Assembly (NCBI RefSeq): GCF_000744115.1
Contig: NZ_JQLG01000004.1
Coordinates: 1,296,001 to 1,360,000, forward strand
Origin: Carnobacterium alterfunditum DSM 5972
GTDB lineage: Bacteria > Bacillota > Bacilli > Lactobacillales > Carnobacteriaceae
Direction: 5' to 3'
DNA: 64,000 bases
The position numbers and the translations under genes are program-made. Below, one piece after another: positions 37,749 through 46,769 of this stretch. Position 1 is the stretch's first letter. Each line of letters starts with the position of its first letter. The notes beneath the pieces are model-generated. The model did no database searches and was not told where the DNA came from. It worked only from the letters and a program-made list of their open reading frames with translations.

Positions 37749-37991
37749 GCTTATTTGAATGTTTATCGTGCGTTCAATGTTCAAATTGAATGACCATTTA
37801 GTGTGACAAATCAGAGTAGTCCTCTTTTCCCAAGACAGTATGATAGATTCAAGCAGGTTATATTCACTATAGAGCTCTAAAAATGTATTTATATACTTTT
37901 CTAATATAGTCCTTAACGATTGTTGCCCAAAGAAAATATGTCCACAAAAATAATTCACAGAAAACGTGTGGTCAAAACAAATAAAGTCTGC

Positions 37992-38019
37992 TATAATTCA
38001 AATTGTGTAACCGCTTTAA
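37992..38019 (+). promoter_or_regulatory. Promoter and cre-like site of the three-domain RidA gene
   Basis: An extended -10 TGCTATAAT ends at 37997 with a poor -35 (TGGTCA, 17 bp upstream). Just downstream, TGTAACCGCTTTAA (38006-38019) matches the CcpA cre consensus TGWAANCGNTNWCA except at one position. A site placed there would repress by roadblock. TGTAAC and GTTACA also flank this leader and could pair. Confidence 0.45.
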
Positions 38020-38140
38020 TGGTTGCTATATCAAGTTACAGCTTAGTCAAATCGGGTATTTAAGCCTTGGTATGACCAAACTGAAATTTGAAATAATAAA
38101 TATATTTTTTAAAAAACTTATCTAAAAGGGGAATATTAAC

Positions 38141-39412
38141 ATGGGAGACTACAATGCAGTAGCAGCAAGAAATACGGAAAATGCACCAAAAAATATCGGA
38201 CCATATTCACAAACAGTAGCTTACTCTCATTACAATAATCTTTCAGCTCAATTACCTATTGATCCAAAATCTGGTAAATTGGTAGCTGGTGGTGTAAAAG
38301 AGCAAGCTGAACAATGCTTTAAAAACATCAAAGCAATTGTAAACAGCATCGACCACGTTATGAGCGACGTTGTTAGACTGACAGTATTCGTTAAGAATAT
38401 CAAAGATATCGACGCTATTGACGAAGTTTATAAAACATTCTTCTCAACTTATGTTCCTACACGGACGACAGTTGCAGTTTCAGCTTTACCTATGGATGCT
38501 TTGGTGCAAATTGATGCACTTGTTTCACACGGTGAAGGTACAATTCCAAATGCACCACAATCAGGTGATCTTATAAAACTTACAAATAATACGGCAAATG
38601 CGCCAGTAAGTTCACTATCTACACAAGCTGTGGCTTTTTCACATTACAACAATCTTTCAGCTCAATTACCTATCGATCCAAAATCTGGCAGAGTAGTAGT
38701 TGGTGGTGTAAAGGAACAAACTGGACAGTGCTTAAAAAATATCAAGGCAATTTTAGAAAGTATTGACGTTCCTTTTGATGATATTGTTAAAATCAATATC
38801 TATCTTAAAGACTTCGCGGATGTTGAAGCTGTAAATGAAGTGTATACAACATTTTTCCCAGACTCAGCTATTGCTAGGGCCGTAGCCTATGTTCCTGCGC
38901 GGACAATGATTGCAGCTGCAGCATTGCCTATGGATGCCTTGGTACAAATTGAAGCAGTAGTGTCACACGGAGATGGTACACCTCCACAAGTTGTTGAAGA
39001 CAGACATGGACTTATCTTAGAAGCAAACAATACAAAAAATGCACCAAAAAGTTCTCTATCTACACAAACGGTAGCTTTTTCTCATTACAATCATCTTTCA
39101 GCTCAATTACCTATCGATTCAAAATCCGGTAAATTGGTAGCGGGTGGTGTAAAAGAGCAGGCTGAACAGTGCTTAAAAAATATCAAGGCAATTATAGAAA
39201 GTGTCGATCACACGATGGATGATGTTGTTAAAGTAAATATATTCCTTAAAAACATCACAGATATCGATGCTGTAAACGAAACTTACACAACATTCTTCCC
39301 AGGCGGAGTTCCTGCGCGAAGTATAGTTGGTGTATCAGCTTTACCAGAAAATGCTCTGATCCAAATAGATGCCGTTGTATCCAATGCTGAAGGAACACCT
39401 CCAAAAGCATAG
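38141..39412 (+). CDS. Triple-domain RidA (YjgF/YER057c/UK114) protein
   Basis: Three RidA-like domains of about 125-140 residues follow each other in one 423-aa chain (roughly residues 7-135, 148-285 and 297-420). Each repeats SHYNNLSAQLPID, GGVKEQ, QCxKNIKAI and a (V/T)P(T/A)R segment with the Arg that binds substrate carboxylate in RidA enamine/imine deaminases. The first domain keeps the PYSQ motif with Tyr; domains two and three have LSTQ instead. Free-standing RidA proteins are about 125 aa and form trimers, so this chain may fold as one pseudo-trimer. Function is inferred to be reactive enamine/imine or related chemistry in the cytosol. It is a single gene with AAAGGGGA upstream. Confidence 0.88.
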   Translation: MGDYNAVAARNTENAPKNIGPYSQTVAYSHYNNLSAQLPIDPKSGKLVAGGVKEQAEQCFKNIKAIVNSIDHVMSDVVRLTVFVKNIKDIDAIDEVYKTFFSTYVPTRTTVAVSALPMDALVQIDALVSHGEGTIPNAPQSGDLIKLTNNTANAPVSSLSTQAVAFSHYNNLSAQLPIDPKSGRVVVGGVKEQTGQCLKNIKAILESIDVPFDDIVKINIYLKDFADVEAVNEVYTTFFPDSAIARAVAYVPARTMIAAAALPMDALVQIEAVVSHGDGTPPQVVEDRHGLILEANNTKNAPKSSLSTQTVAFSHYNHLSAQLPIDSKSGKLVAGGVKEQAEQCLKNIKAIIESVDHTMDDVVKVNIFLKNITDIDAVNETYTTFFPGGVPARSIVGVSALPENALIQIDAVVSNAEGTPPKA

Positions 39413-39531
39413 CAAGTATCTAGTTGTAAAAACAGGAACGATCAACGTTATTTGTTAATGACGACGGTGAATGCGAAATCGTATATCCTAATCGTAGAAA
39501 GGGATTATTTTCATTTTTAACATCCCAGAAG

Positions 39532-39582
39532 AAAAGCATCAAGATTTTAGCCGATCACGGCAGAAATCTTGATGCTTTTTTT
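39532..39582. terminator. Terminator between RidA-triple and selU
   Basis: A perfect 16-bp stem (39532-39547 with 39564-39579) and a T-run. It can serve both convergent genes. The gap from 39413 otherwise holds nothing clear. Confidence 0.85.
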
Positions 39583-39637
39583 AGTTTCCGATTACAGCCA
39601 AAAAACTGGATCATCTTACGAGCGATTATTCGCTTTT

Positions 39638-40669
39638 TCAAGTTAATTTTTTTGAGGAAAGGTACTGTTTCACTTTTTCTTTTGCATCTGCGACTGATAA
39701 TTCTTCAATCGATATGTTCAAGTTATCGGAACAAGCGGTCGAATGATTGTATCGGAGGTCATAATAATGTATCAAAAGGTTCTTTACGACTACTGGATAG
39801 TCTTTTTCTTCAAGAGCTTGTGCTGTCGCATTCGCTACAGGTGTGTGAATACGACGTTTGATAACCTGAAATGCTTCAATAAATTGATCGTGATAATCAT
39901 GGGGTGAATAATCTGCTAAAATATTTTTTACTCGCTCGTCTAAGGGAAGATTAATAAATAATTGAGGACTTATTTCTTTATGGCGATAGAAGCGCTCAGG
40001 TATCGTTATATTACCGATCCTTAAGCTTTCCCCTTCAATGAGTATGAAAGCTTCATCTTGATATTGGAATAAGGCTTCACCTAATAATAGATTAAACGTT
40101 CGTTGATTTCGAGGTTCGAGTCCGATATGACCGAAGATCGAACCTCGATGATTAGCCATACCTTCTAAATCAATAACGGGATAGCCCTCTTCCTTCAGTT
40201 GAAGAAGGATGTCTGTTTTTCCGTTTCCGGTATGCCCATTTAAGACGTACAATGGTGGAATACGTATTGTACCAAACTGTTCCTTATTCCAGTCATGATA
40301 GGCCTTGATCCCGCCACTTAAACGATTTACAGGGATATTCATTAAATCCACAACCGTTGCGGCGGTCTCACTACGCATGCCTCCGCGCCAACAAAATACG
40401 GTTACTGGTGTCTCTAGTTGCTTGAAGTGCTGAATAAAGGCTGGTAATTTTTCTGAGAAAAGCTCTAAACCAAGGTCTTGTGCTGCTTCTTTACCTTTTT
40501 GCTTATAGGTTGTTCCAACCGCTGCCCGTTCTTCGTTCGTGAAAAGGGGAATGTTGATTGCACCTGGAATTGTTGCTTCTTCATATTCTTTTGGTGAACG
40601 AACATCGACAATGGTATCTCCCTTTTCTTTTAGTCGATAAAGATCATGTGGTGTTATATCTTTAAACAT
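39638..40669 (-). CDS. selU: tRNA 2-selenouridine synthase
   Basis: SelU (MnmH, YbbB) replaces sulfur by selenium in the wobble 2-thiouridine of certain tRNAs. The N-terminal rhodanese domain has IVDVRSPKEYEEATIPGA near residues 20-37 and the catalytic C93 in FCWRGGMRS. The C-terminal P-loop domain has GHTGNGKT at 145-152. At 343 aa it has normal length. It directly follows selD on the same strand after 14 bp, so its selenium donor gene is in the same operon. Confidence 0.95.
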   Translation of the reverse strand: MFKDITPHDLYRLKEKGDTIVDVRSPKEYEEATIPGAINIPLFTNEERAAVGTTYKQKGKEAAQDLGLELFSEKLPAFIQHFKQLETPVTVFCWRGGMRSETAATVVDLMNIPVNRLSGGIKAYHDWNKEQFGTIRIPPLYVLNGHTGNGKTDILLQLKEEGYPVIDLEGMANHRGSIFGHIGLEPRNQRTFNLLLGEALFQYQDEAFILIEGESLRIGNITIPERFYRHKEISPQLFINLPLDERVKNILADYSPHDYHDQFIEAFQVIKRRIHTPVANATAQALEEKDYPVVVKNLLIHYYDLRYNHSTACSDNLNISIEELSVADAKEKVKQYLSSKKLT

Positions 40670-40683
40670 AGAAGTATCCTTTC

Positions 40684-41724
40684 TTATTTAACATAGATAT
40701 GACCAGCATCGCCAGCCGATACTTCCCCGATCTGTTGAGCGTCGATTCCGCTGAGTCGTAAAGATTCAAGTAATGCTGAAGCATCATGTGCACTTACTGC
40801 CATTAGTAATCCGCCAGAGGTGATTGCATCCGCTAAAATGAGCTGATCGATCTCATCGTGATGGTTTTCAAAATGGACAACACTTTTTACATGGTTTAAA
40901 TTATTTCTTGAGCCGCCAGGAATAGCGCCTTGTTCTGCAAGATCACGTACACGCGGTAAGACGGGTACGTCATCCTTTCTAATGGTTAATGCTTGATGAC
41001 TTTCGGTGGCCATTTCAGTGAGGTGGCCTAACAGCCCAAAGCCGGTTATATCAGTACATGCATGAACATTAAACTGATTCATGACTTTTGCCGCTGATTT
41101 ATTGAGGGTTGCCATGACACGGGTAACATTTTTAGTTTCCTCTTCTGTCAATAAATTTTTTTTAATGGCGGTGGTTGAAATACCCACTCCGATTGGTTTC
41201 GTGAGGATAAGTTTATCGCCTTTTTTAGCTCCGGCATTCGTGTGTATATGCTCAGGATGAATAGTACCAGTTACTGCAAGGCCAAACTTCGGTTCTTCGT
41301 CATCAATCGAGTGACCCCCTACAAGGCTACAGCCTGCTTCTTGTAATTTATCGCTTGCACCGCGTAAAATCTCAGTGAGAATCGCTTTATCCAAGGTAGA
41401 AATAGGGAAAGCCACGATATTCAATGCGGTAATCGGTGTTCCACCCATTGCGTACACGTCACTCAACGCATTCGCAGCAGCAATTTGGCCGAAATCATAA
41501 GGATCATCAACAATCGGGGTGAAAAAATCAACGGTCTGGACAATTGCCAGTTCATCCGTTAATTTATAGACGCCCGCATCGTCACCCGTATCTAAACCAA
41601 CAAGAAGATTAGGATCTTTTGTTGTTGTGGGAAGTTGTTGAAGTACCTCACGTAAGTCACTTGGACCAATTTTACAGCCACAACCGCCTTTTTTTGTAAG
41701 AGTGGTTAATTTTACTTGAGTCAT
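40684..41724 (-). CDS. selD: Selenide, water dikinase (selenophosphate synthetase), cysteine form
   Basis: SelD makes selenophosphate from selenide and ATP. The N-terminal glycine-rich loop GGCGCKIG (residues 13-20) holds the catalytic position as cysteine (C15), not selenocysteine. LVGLDTGDDAGVYKL near 42-56 and SLVGGHSIDDEEPKFG near 143-158 are the ATP/metal motifs. At 346 aa it is complete. It leads selU. No selA, selB or selenocysteine tRNA is in the window, so here selenium use appears to serve tRNA modification. Confidence 0.95.
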   Translation of the reverse strand: MTQVKLTTLTKKGGCGCKIGPSDLREVLQQLPTTTKDPNLLVGLDTGDDAGVYKLTDELAIVQTVDFFTPIVDDPYDFGQIAAANALSDVYAMGGTPITALNIVAFPISTLDKAILTEILRGASDKLQEAGCSLVGGHSIDDEEPKFGLAVTGTIHPEHIHTNAGAKKGDKLILTKPIGVGISTTAIKKNLLTEEETKNVTRVMATLNKSAAKVMNQFNVHACTDITGFGLLGHLTEMATESHQALTIRKDDVPVLPRVRDLAEQGAIPGGSRNNLNHVKSVVHFENHHDEIDQLILADAITSGGLLMAVSAHDASALLESLRLSGIDAQQIGEVSAGDAGHIYVK

Positions 41725-41942
41725 TTTTTTTTGCCTTCTTTCATTCGATTGATATCGCTACTTACAGTTTAACACGCTTTTTATTTGAATGGGATTTCTT
41801 TTAAGGTTGTTAAGTAATATATGATAGCGCATATGGATAACTTTACAGCCGAGTGTAATGGACAGCCTCAAAAGTAGTTCCAAAGCTTGCATAGCTCAAA
41901 TTTATTCTACAGATTTGAATGACGCATAGGGCGACTACCTTT

Positions 41943-42038
41943 TTACACTTCTGGAACACGAAATTCAGCAACACGGACAGCAGATCCGGTATATGTACGG
42001 AAACAAACTTCTTTTTCCCAAGAGCTGGAATGAGCGGT
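41943..42038 (-). pseudogene. Possible C-terminal gene remnant
   Basis: The minus strand reads 31 codons from a stop at 42039 to a stop at 41943, ending CFRTYTGSAVRVAEFRVPEV. The even amino-acid mix looks coding, but I do not recognise it, and no start codon or upstream part remains. It is the only suggestive item in the 455-bp gap between selD and the flavodoxin gene. Confidence 0.25.
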
Positions 42039-42064
42039 CTACAGTTTAATTATAAAGATAGTTG

Positions 42065-42101
42065 TACCCCATGACTTCATAGTCGATGATGCCATGGGGT
42101 A
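42065..42101. terminator. Hairpin in the selD-flavodoxin gap
   Basis: TACCCCATG (42065-42073) and CATGGGGTA (42093-42101) pair perfectly with a 19-nt loop; a T-rich tail follows on the plus strand. It has no obvious gene to end on that strand. Confidence 0.4.
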
Positions 42102-42179
42102 TTTGTATGTTTAAAGTATTTTTTTAATAGGGGACTGTATACCAAAAAAAATTCTCAAAAGGGGTTGTTTCATAATTTT

Positions 42180-42662
42180 TCAATGTTGCTGATTTAGTGT
42201 CTCCGCAAAACTTTGGATTGCATCTTCTCGAATAGCAGATACATCCTTGTCAATTTTCGCTACTTTTTTTGTGATCATTTTTTCTGCAAAATTCATGTCA
42301 CTGAAGTCAAACGCTCCTCCAAAACATTCTCTTACTAAGGCTTTTTCCTGTAATTCGGTCGGGTAATTGACTTCCAGTTCGTTTCTCAGTGTATGTTCTT
42401 CCTGCATGCCACAAATAAACAGGCCAATCGTTTTTTGTTCCAGTTCATTTAAATGGGTTTTCGCAAAAGTATCTACTTCTTTCAATATCTTTCCTACATA
42501 TACTGGACTGCCAAGCACGACTTTATCGTATTTTGAAAAGTCAACTTCAGTCTGCTCCTTCAAGTTGACTCTCTCAGTTTCTCCATCTAAGTGTTCTTCC
42601 AGCAGTTTCGCACATTTTTCAGTACAGCCATGTTTACTCGCATAGGCTATCAAGGTTTTCAT
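42180..42662 (-). CDS. Flavodoxin-domain protein
   Basis: This 160-aa protein has the flavodoxin fold that binds FMN: KTLIAYASKHGCTEKCAKLL at the N-terminus is the phosphate-binding loop, and KYDKVVLGSPVYVGKI near residues 44-59 lines the ring. It resembles the HemG/menaquinone-dependent flavodoxins in lactic acid bacteria. AGAGGAGG is the Shine-Dalgarno. Its ATG overlaps the end of a broken FMN-binding-domain gene just upstream; in related genomes these two are often paired, so this protein has probably lost its membrane partner. Confidence 0.85.
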   Translation of the reverse strand: MKTLIAYASKHGCTEKCAKLLEEHLDGETERVNLKEQTEVDFSKYDKVVLGSPVYVGKILKEVDTFAKTHLNELEQKTIGLFICGMQEEHTLRNELEVNYPTELQEKALVRECFGGAFDFSDMNFAEKMITKKVAKIDKDVSAIREDAIQSFAETLNQQH

Positions 42663-42913
42663 CTTATTTCCTCCTCTTGTGGATCTAGGGTATTTTTAAT
42701 GGCTTTTAGATAAGCTTGGGAGGTGACCGTCGAACCGGTGACCTCATCCGTATCAGTCTATTGACCCTCCAAAACATTTTCCAGCTCAGCAGCACTTCTA
42801 CCTTCCAGTGGAATATCTCTATCAAGAACACGTGCCACATAGATGAAAAACCCCGCAGTAACGATCAGTAGTAATCCAATCAGCACCGCAAAATCTTTGA
42901 GAAACTTTTTCAT
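42659..42913 (-). pseudogene. FMN-binding-domain membrane protein, internally deleted and with in-frame stop
   Basis: From an ATG at 42913 with AAGGAG upstream, the frame runs 51 codons (MKKFLKDFAVLIGLLLIVT, a membrane anchor, then ARVLDRDIPLEGR) to a TAG at 42758. The same frame continues after the stop with TDTDEVTGSTVTSQAYLKAI and ends at 42659. DEVTG(S/A)TVTS is the C-terminal signature of FMN_bind domains (flavin attachment Thr). About 60-70 residues of the domain core expected between the two parts are missing, so this is a decayed gene. The stop overlaps the flavodoxin start. Confidence 0.75.
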
Positions 42914-43222
42914 GTCAGTCAACTCCTTCCTTTTAGCTGTACGACAAAAATTTGGGATAATCACAACAGAAATGGGAAGATTAATAGTAGAAGATCTACA
43001 GGGGCTATTTCAGCCCAATTATAACTCTTTGAGAGATAATTAGGCAAAGAAAAATCTCTCAAGTCAGCATATTCTATTCAACCTTAGTTAACTCATAAAG
43101 ATGTGTTACGTACCAAAAATAATACTCTAAAAGTTTCCCAAAGCTAGTCAACTGTTATTTACTTTTATGGCTCCTTTGCGATTTAGAAAGAGAGGAAGAG
43201 CGATAAGAGGTAATAGAACACT

Positions 43223-43321
43223 ATGCATGTTTATAGTCATATTGAATGTGCATGTGGAAATACTTTCGAAAAAGTATCTATGAATCACTCACCGAAAAAG
43301 GTATCGTGTTGTTCCATATAG
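43223..43321 (+). CDS. Small zinc-ribbon-like frame, possible L31 fragment
   Basis: A 32-codon frame starts at ATG 43223 and includes HIECACGNTFEKVS, closely like the TCACGNTFE strand of zinc-type ribosomal protein L31, and ends KVSCCSI. The second cysteine pair is abnormal (CC rather than CxxCHPF) and the rest of L31 is missing. It could be a decayed rpmE or an unrelated micro-protein. A GAGG lies 13 nt upstream, too far for a good start. Otherwise the 42914-43464 gap is empty; a TATAAT at 43386-43391 may drive the M28 gene. Confidence 0.3.
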   Translation: MHVYSHIECACGNTFEKVSMNHSPKKVSCCSI

Positions 43322-43464
43322 CGATTACCGGTTGGGAAATATGAGGTATCAAAAGTGTTTCTTTATCTAAAATCCGATAAAATGATATAATGAAGGACAA
43401 CATACGAAGAAGAAATTCAAGTGATTTGAGCATCAACTGATACGTTGAAAAGGGGGGAAGTTCC

Positions 43465-44649
43465 ATGCAGGATCACGAGCTCTTTACAAAAATGGATGAG
43501 ATTTTAAATTACATCAGTGTGGAGATCGGTGAGCGTTTAACGGGGTCAGAAAACAATAAGAAAGTCGAAGCGTACGTAGAAAACTATTTCAAAAATCAAG
43601 GTTACGACGTCGAGTTACAGCAATTCGATTGCCTGGATTTCAAAACGGCAGATGCCAAGTTGACTTTTAAAGATGAAACTATTCCAGTTAAGCCCTCCTA
43701 TTATACAACTGGGTGCAGTGTGACCGGTGAATATGTAAAAATCGAAACGGTGGAGGAACTGAAAAGAAGTGATTTGACAGATAAGATCGCAGTCTTGCAC
43801 GGCGATTTGACAAAAGAACAGATCATGCCAAAAAGTTTTCCTTTTTACAATCCAGAAAAACATCAGGAAATCGTTCAGATACTGGAAGAAAAAAATCCGG
43901 CAGCCATCGTTACGGTCGTTGAGAAGGATGGATCCATTTTTGAGGACGGCGACTTCGCCATACCCAGTGTTTATGTGTCAAAAAATGAAGGCGAGGTATT
44001 ACTTAAAAATAACGGGGAAATAAAACTGGTGATCAACGCAGCGAAAGAAGATTCTCATGGAGCCAACGTTATAGCCCGACTGAATCCAAAAAAGAGACGG
44101 AAACTCGTTGTAACGGCTCATATGGATACGAAAACGGGGACTCCGGGAGCTTTGGATAACGCTACTGGCATCGCCATTCTATTATTATTGAGTCATTTGA
44201 TCAAACCAGAGGACATCGATTTCTGTCTTGAATTGTTATTGCTGAACGGCGAAGATTATTATTCGATACCGGGACAGTTGGCATATATGGAGACCTACCT
44301 TCAAAAAACTGAGGATATCCTGCTAGCCATTAACTGCGATGGCGTCGGCTTGAAAAAGAGTTCAACAGCTGTTTTTTTGACAGAATGCGATAGTGCAATA
44401 GAAGACCTACTGAATCCAATCATACTTAACTCAACAGGTATGGACTTCATAGCTCCCTGGTTTCAAGGCGATCATATGTTGTTTGCCTTGAAACATATAC
44501 CGACCGTTGCTTTTACCTCTAGTGGTATTTTTCAGATATTAGATACTATCATTCACACAGGAAAGGATACAGTTAACTTGGTTGATGATGAAAAAGTCAT
44601 TAAGGTCGTTCGAGTGATCGAAGAAATCATAAAAGTATTTAAAAAGTAG
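43465..44649 (+). CDS. M28-family zinc aminopeptidase-like protein
   Basis: This 394-aa protein has the full M28 dinuclear zinc ligand set: H219 and catalytic D221 in AHMDTKTG, bridging D231 in GALDNATG, E263 in NGED, D292 in NCDGVG and H364 in IIHTGKD. A protease-associated-like insertion fills residues 85-190. No signal peptide or TM segment is present, so it is cytoplasmic, probably an aminopeptidase or amidase acting on small peptides. AAGGGGGGAAG precedes the ATG. The amino-acid symporter gene follows downstream but with its own promoter. Confidence 0.9.
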   Translation: MQDHELFTKMDEILNYISVEIGERLTGSENNKKVEAYVENYFKNQGYDVELQQFDCLDFKTADAKLTFKDETIPVKPSYYTTGCSVTGEYVKIETVEELKRSDLTDKIAVLHGDLTKEQIMPKSFPFYNPEKHQEIVQILEEKNPAAIVTVVEKDGSIFEDGDFAIPSVYVSKNEGEVLLKNNGEIKLVINAAKEDSHGANVIARLNPKKRRKLVVTAHMDTKTGTPGALDNATGIAILLLLSHLIKPEDIDFCLELLLLNGEDYYSIPGQLAYMETYLQKTEDILLAINCDGVGLKKSSTAVFLTECDSAIEDLLNPIILNSTGMDFIAPWFQGDHMLFALKHIPTVAFTSSGIFQILDTIIHTGKDTVNLVDDEKVIKVVRVIEEIIKVFKK

Positions 44650-44916
44650 TGAATCGAGACTAATTTAAGCATTTCAATGCAACAGCTCTAAAATAATAGA
44701 ATATGAAGAAATGAGAACCTTTTATTATAGGATTCTTTTTTGTTGATAAGAATATGTTTATTGAATTTAAAGGTTAAAAACGTAGATGAAAAGCTCTTGC
44801 GTTGAATTTCTAACCTGAATACTAGTAAAAAAAGTTATAAAAAGCATTTGCAATGCTAGTAGTAAATAAGGTATATTATTATAATTGCAAACAAAATGAA
44901 GAATAAGGGGAAAAAC

Positions 44917-46287
44917 ATGGATACTTTTATGGAAATCAATGAGACGATTAATGGTCTTGTATGGGGTTGGCCGCTACTAGCTCTTATTTTAGGAACAGGC
45001 ATGTACTTGACGGTAAGGACGGGATTTATATCCTTCACTAAATTTAGTTATGTTATGAAACAAACACTTTTCAAAATGTTTGCCAAAAAACAAAAAGGTG
45101 AAGGGGAAGTAACGGCCTTTCAAGCAGTGGCCACAGCTTTAGCAGCTGCAGTCGGTACGGGAAATATTGCCGGTGTTGGTACGGCTATAGCTATAGGTGG
45201 ACCAGGTGCGATTTTCTGGATGTGGCTTGCGGCCTTATTTGGAATGGCGACGAAATTCGGCGAGGTTGTCTTGTCCATCGAGTACCGAGAAAAGACTGAG
45301 GATGGCCACTTTGTAGGTGGACCGATGTACTACCTTGATAAAGGAGCAAATAAGAAATGGCTCGGTGTACTATTTGCCATTTTTGGTACGGTAGCAACCT
45401 TTGGAATTGGGAATATGGTTCAGTCTAATTCTGTTGCGGCTTCACTTAAAAGTACGTTTGATATCGATCCTTTAGTGACGGGAATTGTTTTAGCGATTGC
45501 TGTCAGTTTAGTCACTTTAGGTGGTATCAAGAAAATCGGACTGGTTACCTCAGTGCTAGTGCCGGTAATGGCAGCCGTTTATATTATTGGTGGCTTAATT
45601 ATTATTATTCTTAATATCGAACTTGTCCCTGCGGCATTTGGCGTTATATTCCATGATGCCTTCACTGGAACAGCAGCCACTGGTGGTTTTGTTGGTTCCA
45701 CAATGGCAATGACCATCCGCTTCGGTATTGCCAGAGGGGTCTTTACAAATGAAGCTGGGCTGGGAAGCGCACCTATTGCTCATGCAGCGGCGACAACAGA
45801 TCACCCTGTCAGACAAGGTCTTTGGGGCATTTTTGAAGTCTTCATCGATACACTTGTTATATGTACCATTACAGCTCTAGTTATTGTCATGACCGGTGTA
45901 TGGGAAACGGGCTTGGACGGTGCCGCTTTAACAACGGTCGCGTTTGATAAAGGGATGCCGTTTGGCGGAAAAATCGTAACATTTGGTTTGATCTTCTTTG
46001 CATTCTCAACATTATTGGGTTGGTCATACTACGGCGAACGTTGCATGGAGTATTTATTCGGACCCAAATCAATTGTGATATATCGACTCATTTTTCTTCC
46101 ACTCATTGTAGTCGGAGCAGTTGGCGGATTGCGCGTCGTCTGGGCTATTGCAGATACATTGAACGGCTTGATGGCATTGCCGAACTTGATCGGACTGTTA
46201 CTGTTGAGTCCAGTCATCGCACGCTTGACCAAGGAATACTTTGGTAAAGAAGGCATTTATCAAAAAGAGCGAAAAAAAGTTAAATGA
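44917..46287 (+). CDS. Sodium:alanine/glycine symporter (AGCS family)
   Basis: This 456-aa membrane protein imports small neutral amino acids with Na+. It has about ten to eleven hydrophobic segments. Family signatures are ALAAAVGTGNIAGVGTAI near residues 69-86, GGPMYYLDKG near 133 and FTNEAGLGSAPIAHAAA near 273-289. The ATG at 44917 fits AAGGGGAAAAAC better than the one at 44896. A probable promoter is TTGCAA and TATATT with 18 bp spacing near 44850-44880. A terminator follows. Confidence 0.93.
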   Translation: MDTFMEINETINGLVWGWPLLALILGTGMYLTVRTGFISFTKFSYVMKQTLFKMFAKKQKGEGEVTAFQAVATALAAAVGTGNIAGVGTAIAIGGPGAIFWMWLAALFGMATKFGEVVLSIEYREKTEDGHFVGGPMYYLDKGANKKWLGVLFAIFGTVATFGIGNMVQSNSVAASLKSTFDIDPLVTGIVLAIAVSLVTLGGIKKIGLVTSVLVPVMAAVYIIGGLIIIILNIELVPAAFGVIFHDAFTGTAATGGFVGSTMAMTIRFGIARGVFTNEAGLGSAPIAHAAATTDHPVRQGLWGIFEVFIDTLVICTITALVIVMTGVWETGLDGAALTTVAFDKGMPFGGKIVTFGLIFFAFSTLLGWSYYGERCMEYLFGPKSIVIYRLIFLPLIVVGAVGGLRVVWAIADTLNGLMALPNLIGLLLLSPVIARLTKEYFGKEGIYQKERKKVK

Positions 46288-46340
46288 GAATAATCAGTGT
46301 AAGTAAGCAGCGAGAAATATAAAATAATAATGAATTTTTG

Positions 46341-46374
46341 AAAAAGAACCTCTTTTCGAAGAGGTTCTTTTTTG
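46341..46374 (+). terminator. Intrinsic terminator after the symporter gene
   Basis: AAAAAGAACCTCTT and AAGAGGTTCTTTTTT pair around TTCG, a typical strong terminator. Confidence 0.92.
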
Positions 46375-46769
46375 CACTAATAAAATTGTGCATTTTTTAT
46401 CAGAATAATCCAATATTATTGAAGGTGTTATTTGGCCATATATAAATCAAAAAAATACAGAAGCTAACCTGAGTCACTCCTTATTAATTTAGATCGATTA
46501 AATTAGTACTCTTCTCATATTGTTTCCAAGACCTAGTAAGTCAATCAAATCTGAAGGAACTGAGTAGTAAAATAAATAGACTAAGGAAATGAATAAACTA
46601 AATTTTTAAGGTGATTTCAAAAAAGCACATCTTATCAAAGAGATTCTTTTATGTGCCTTAAAATTAGTTGCACAAATAATTGAATTAATTTGTAAGTTTA
46701 TTACTTTCTCTTTCTATTATAAAGTAGGTGTAGGAAAAGATTAACGTCACAATATAAGGAGTGAAAAAT
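46375..46769 (+). other. Leader of the PTS operon, no gene seen
   Basis: GCACAT (46625-46630) and ATGTGC (46651-46656) could pair. TATTATAAA near 46717-46726 may be the -10 of the PTS operon, but no good -35 is visible, as expected for an activated promoter. AAGGAGTG at 46757 is the Shine-Dalgarno of the first gene. No cre site was found. Confidence 0.4.

Noticed and set aside
46640..46690. Sigma-54 promoter before the PTS operon (TGTGCC then TTGCAC)
   Set aside because: The -24 element lacks the required GG, and the regulator has no sigma-54 activation domain.
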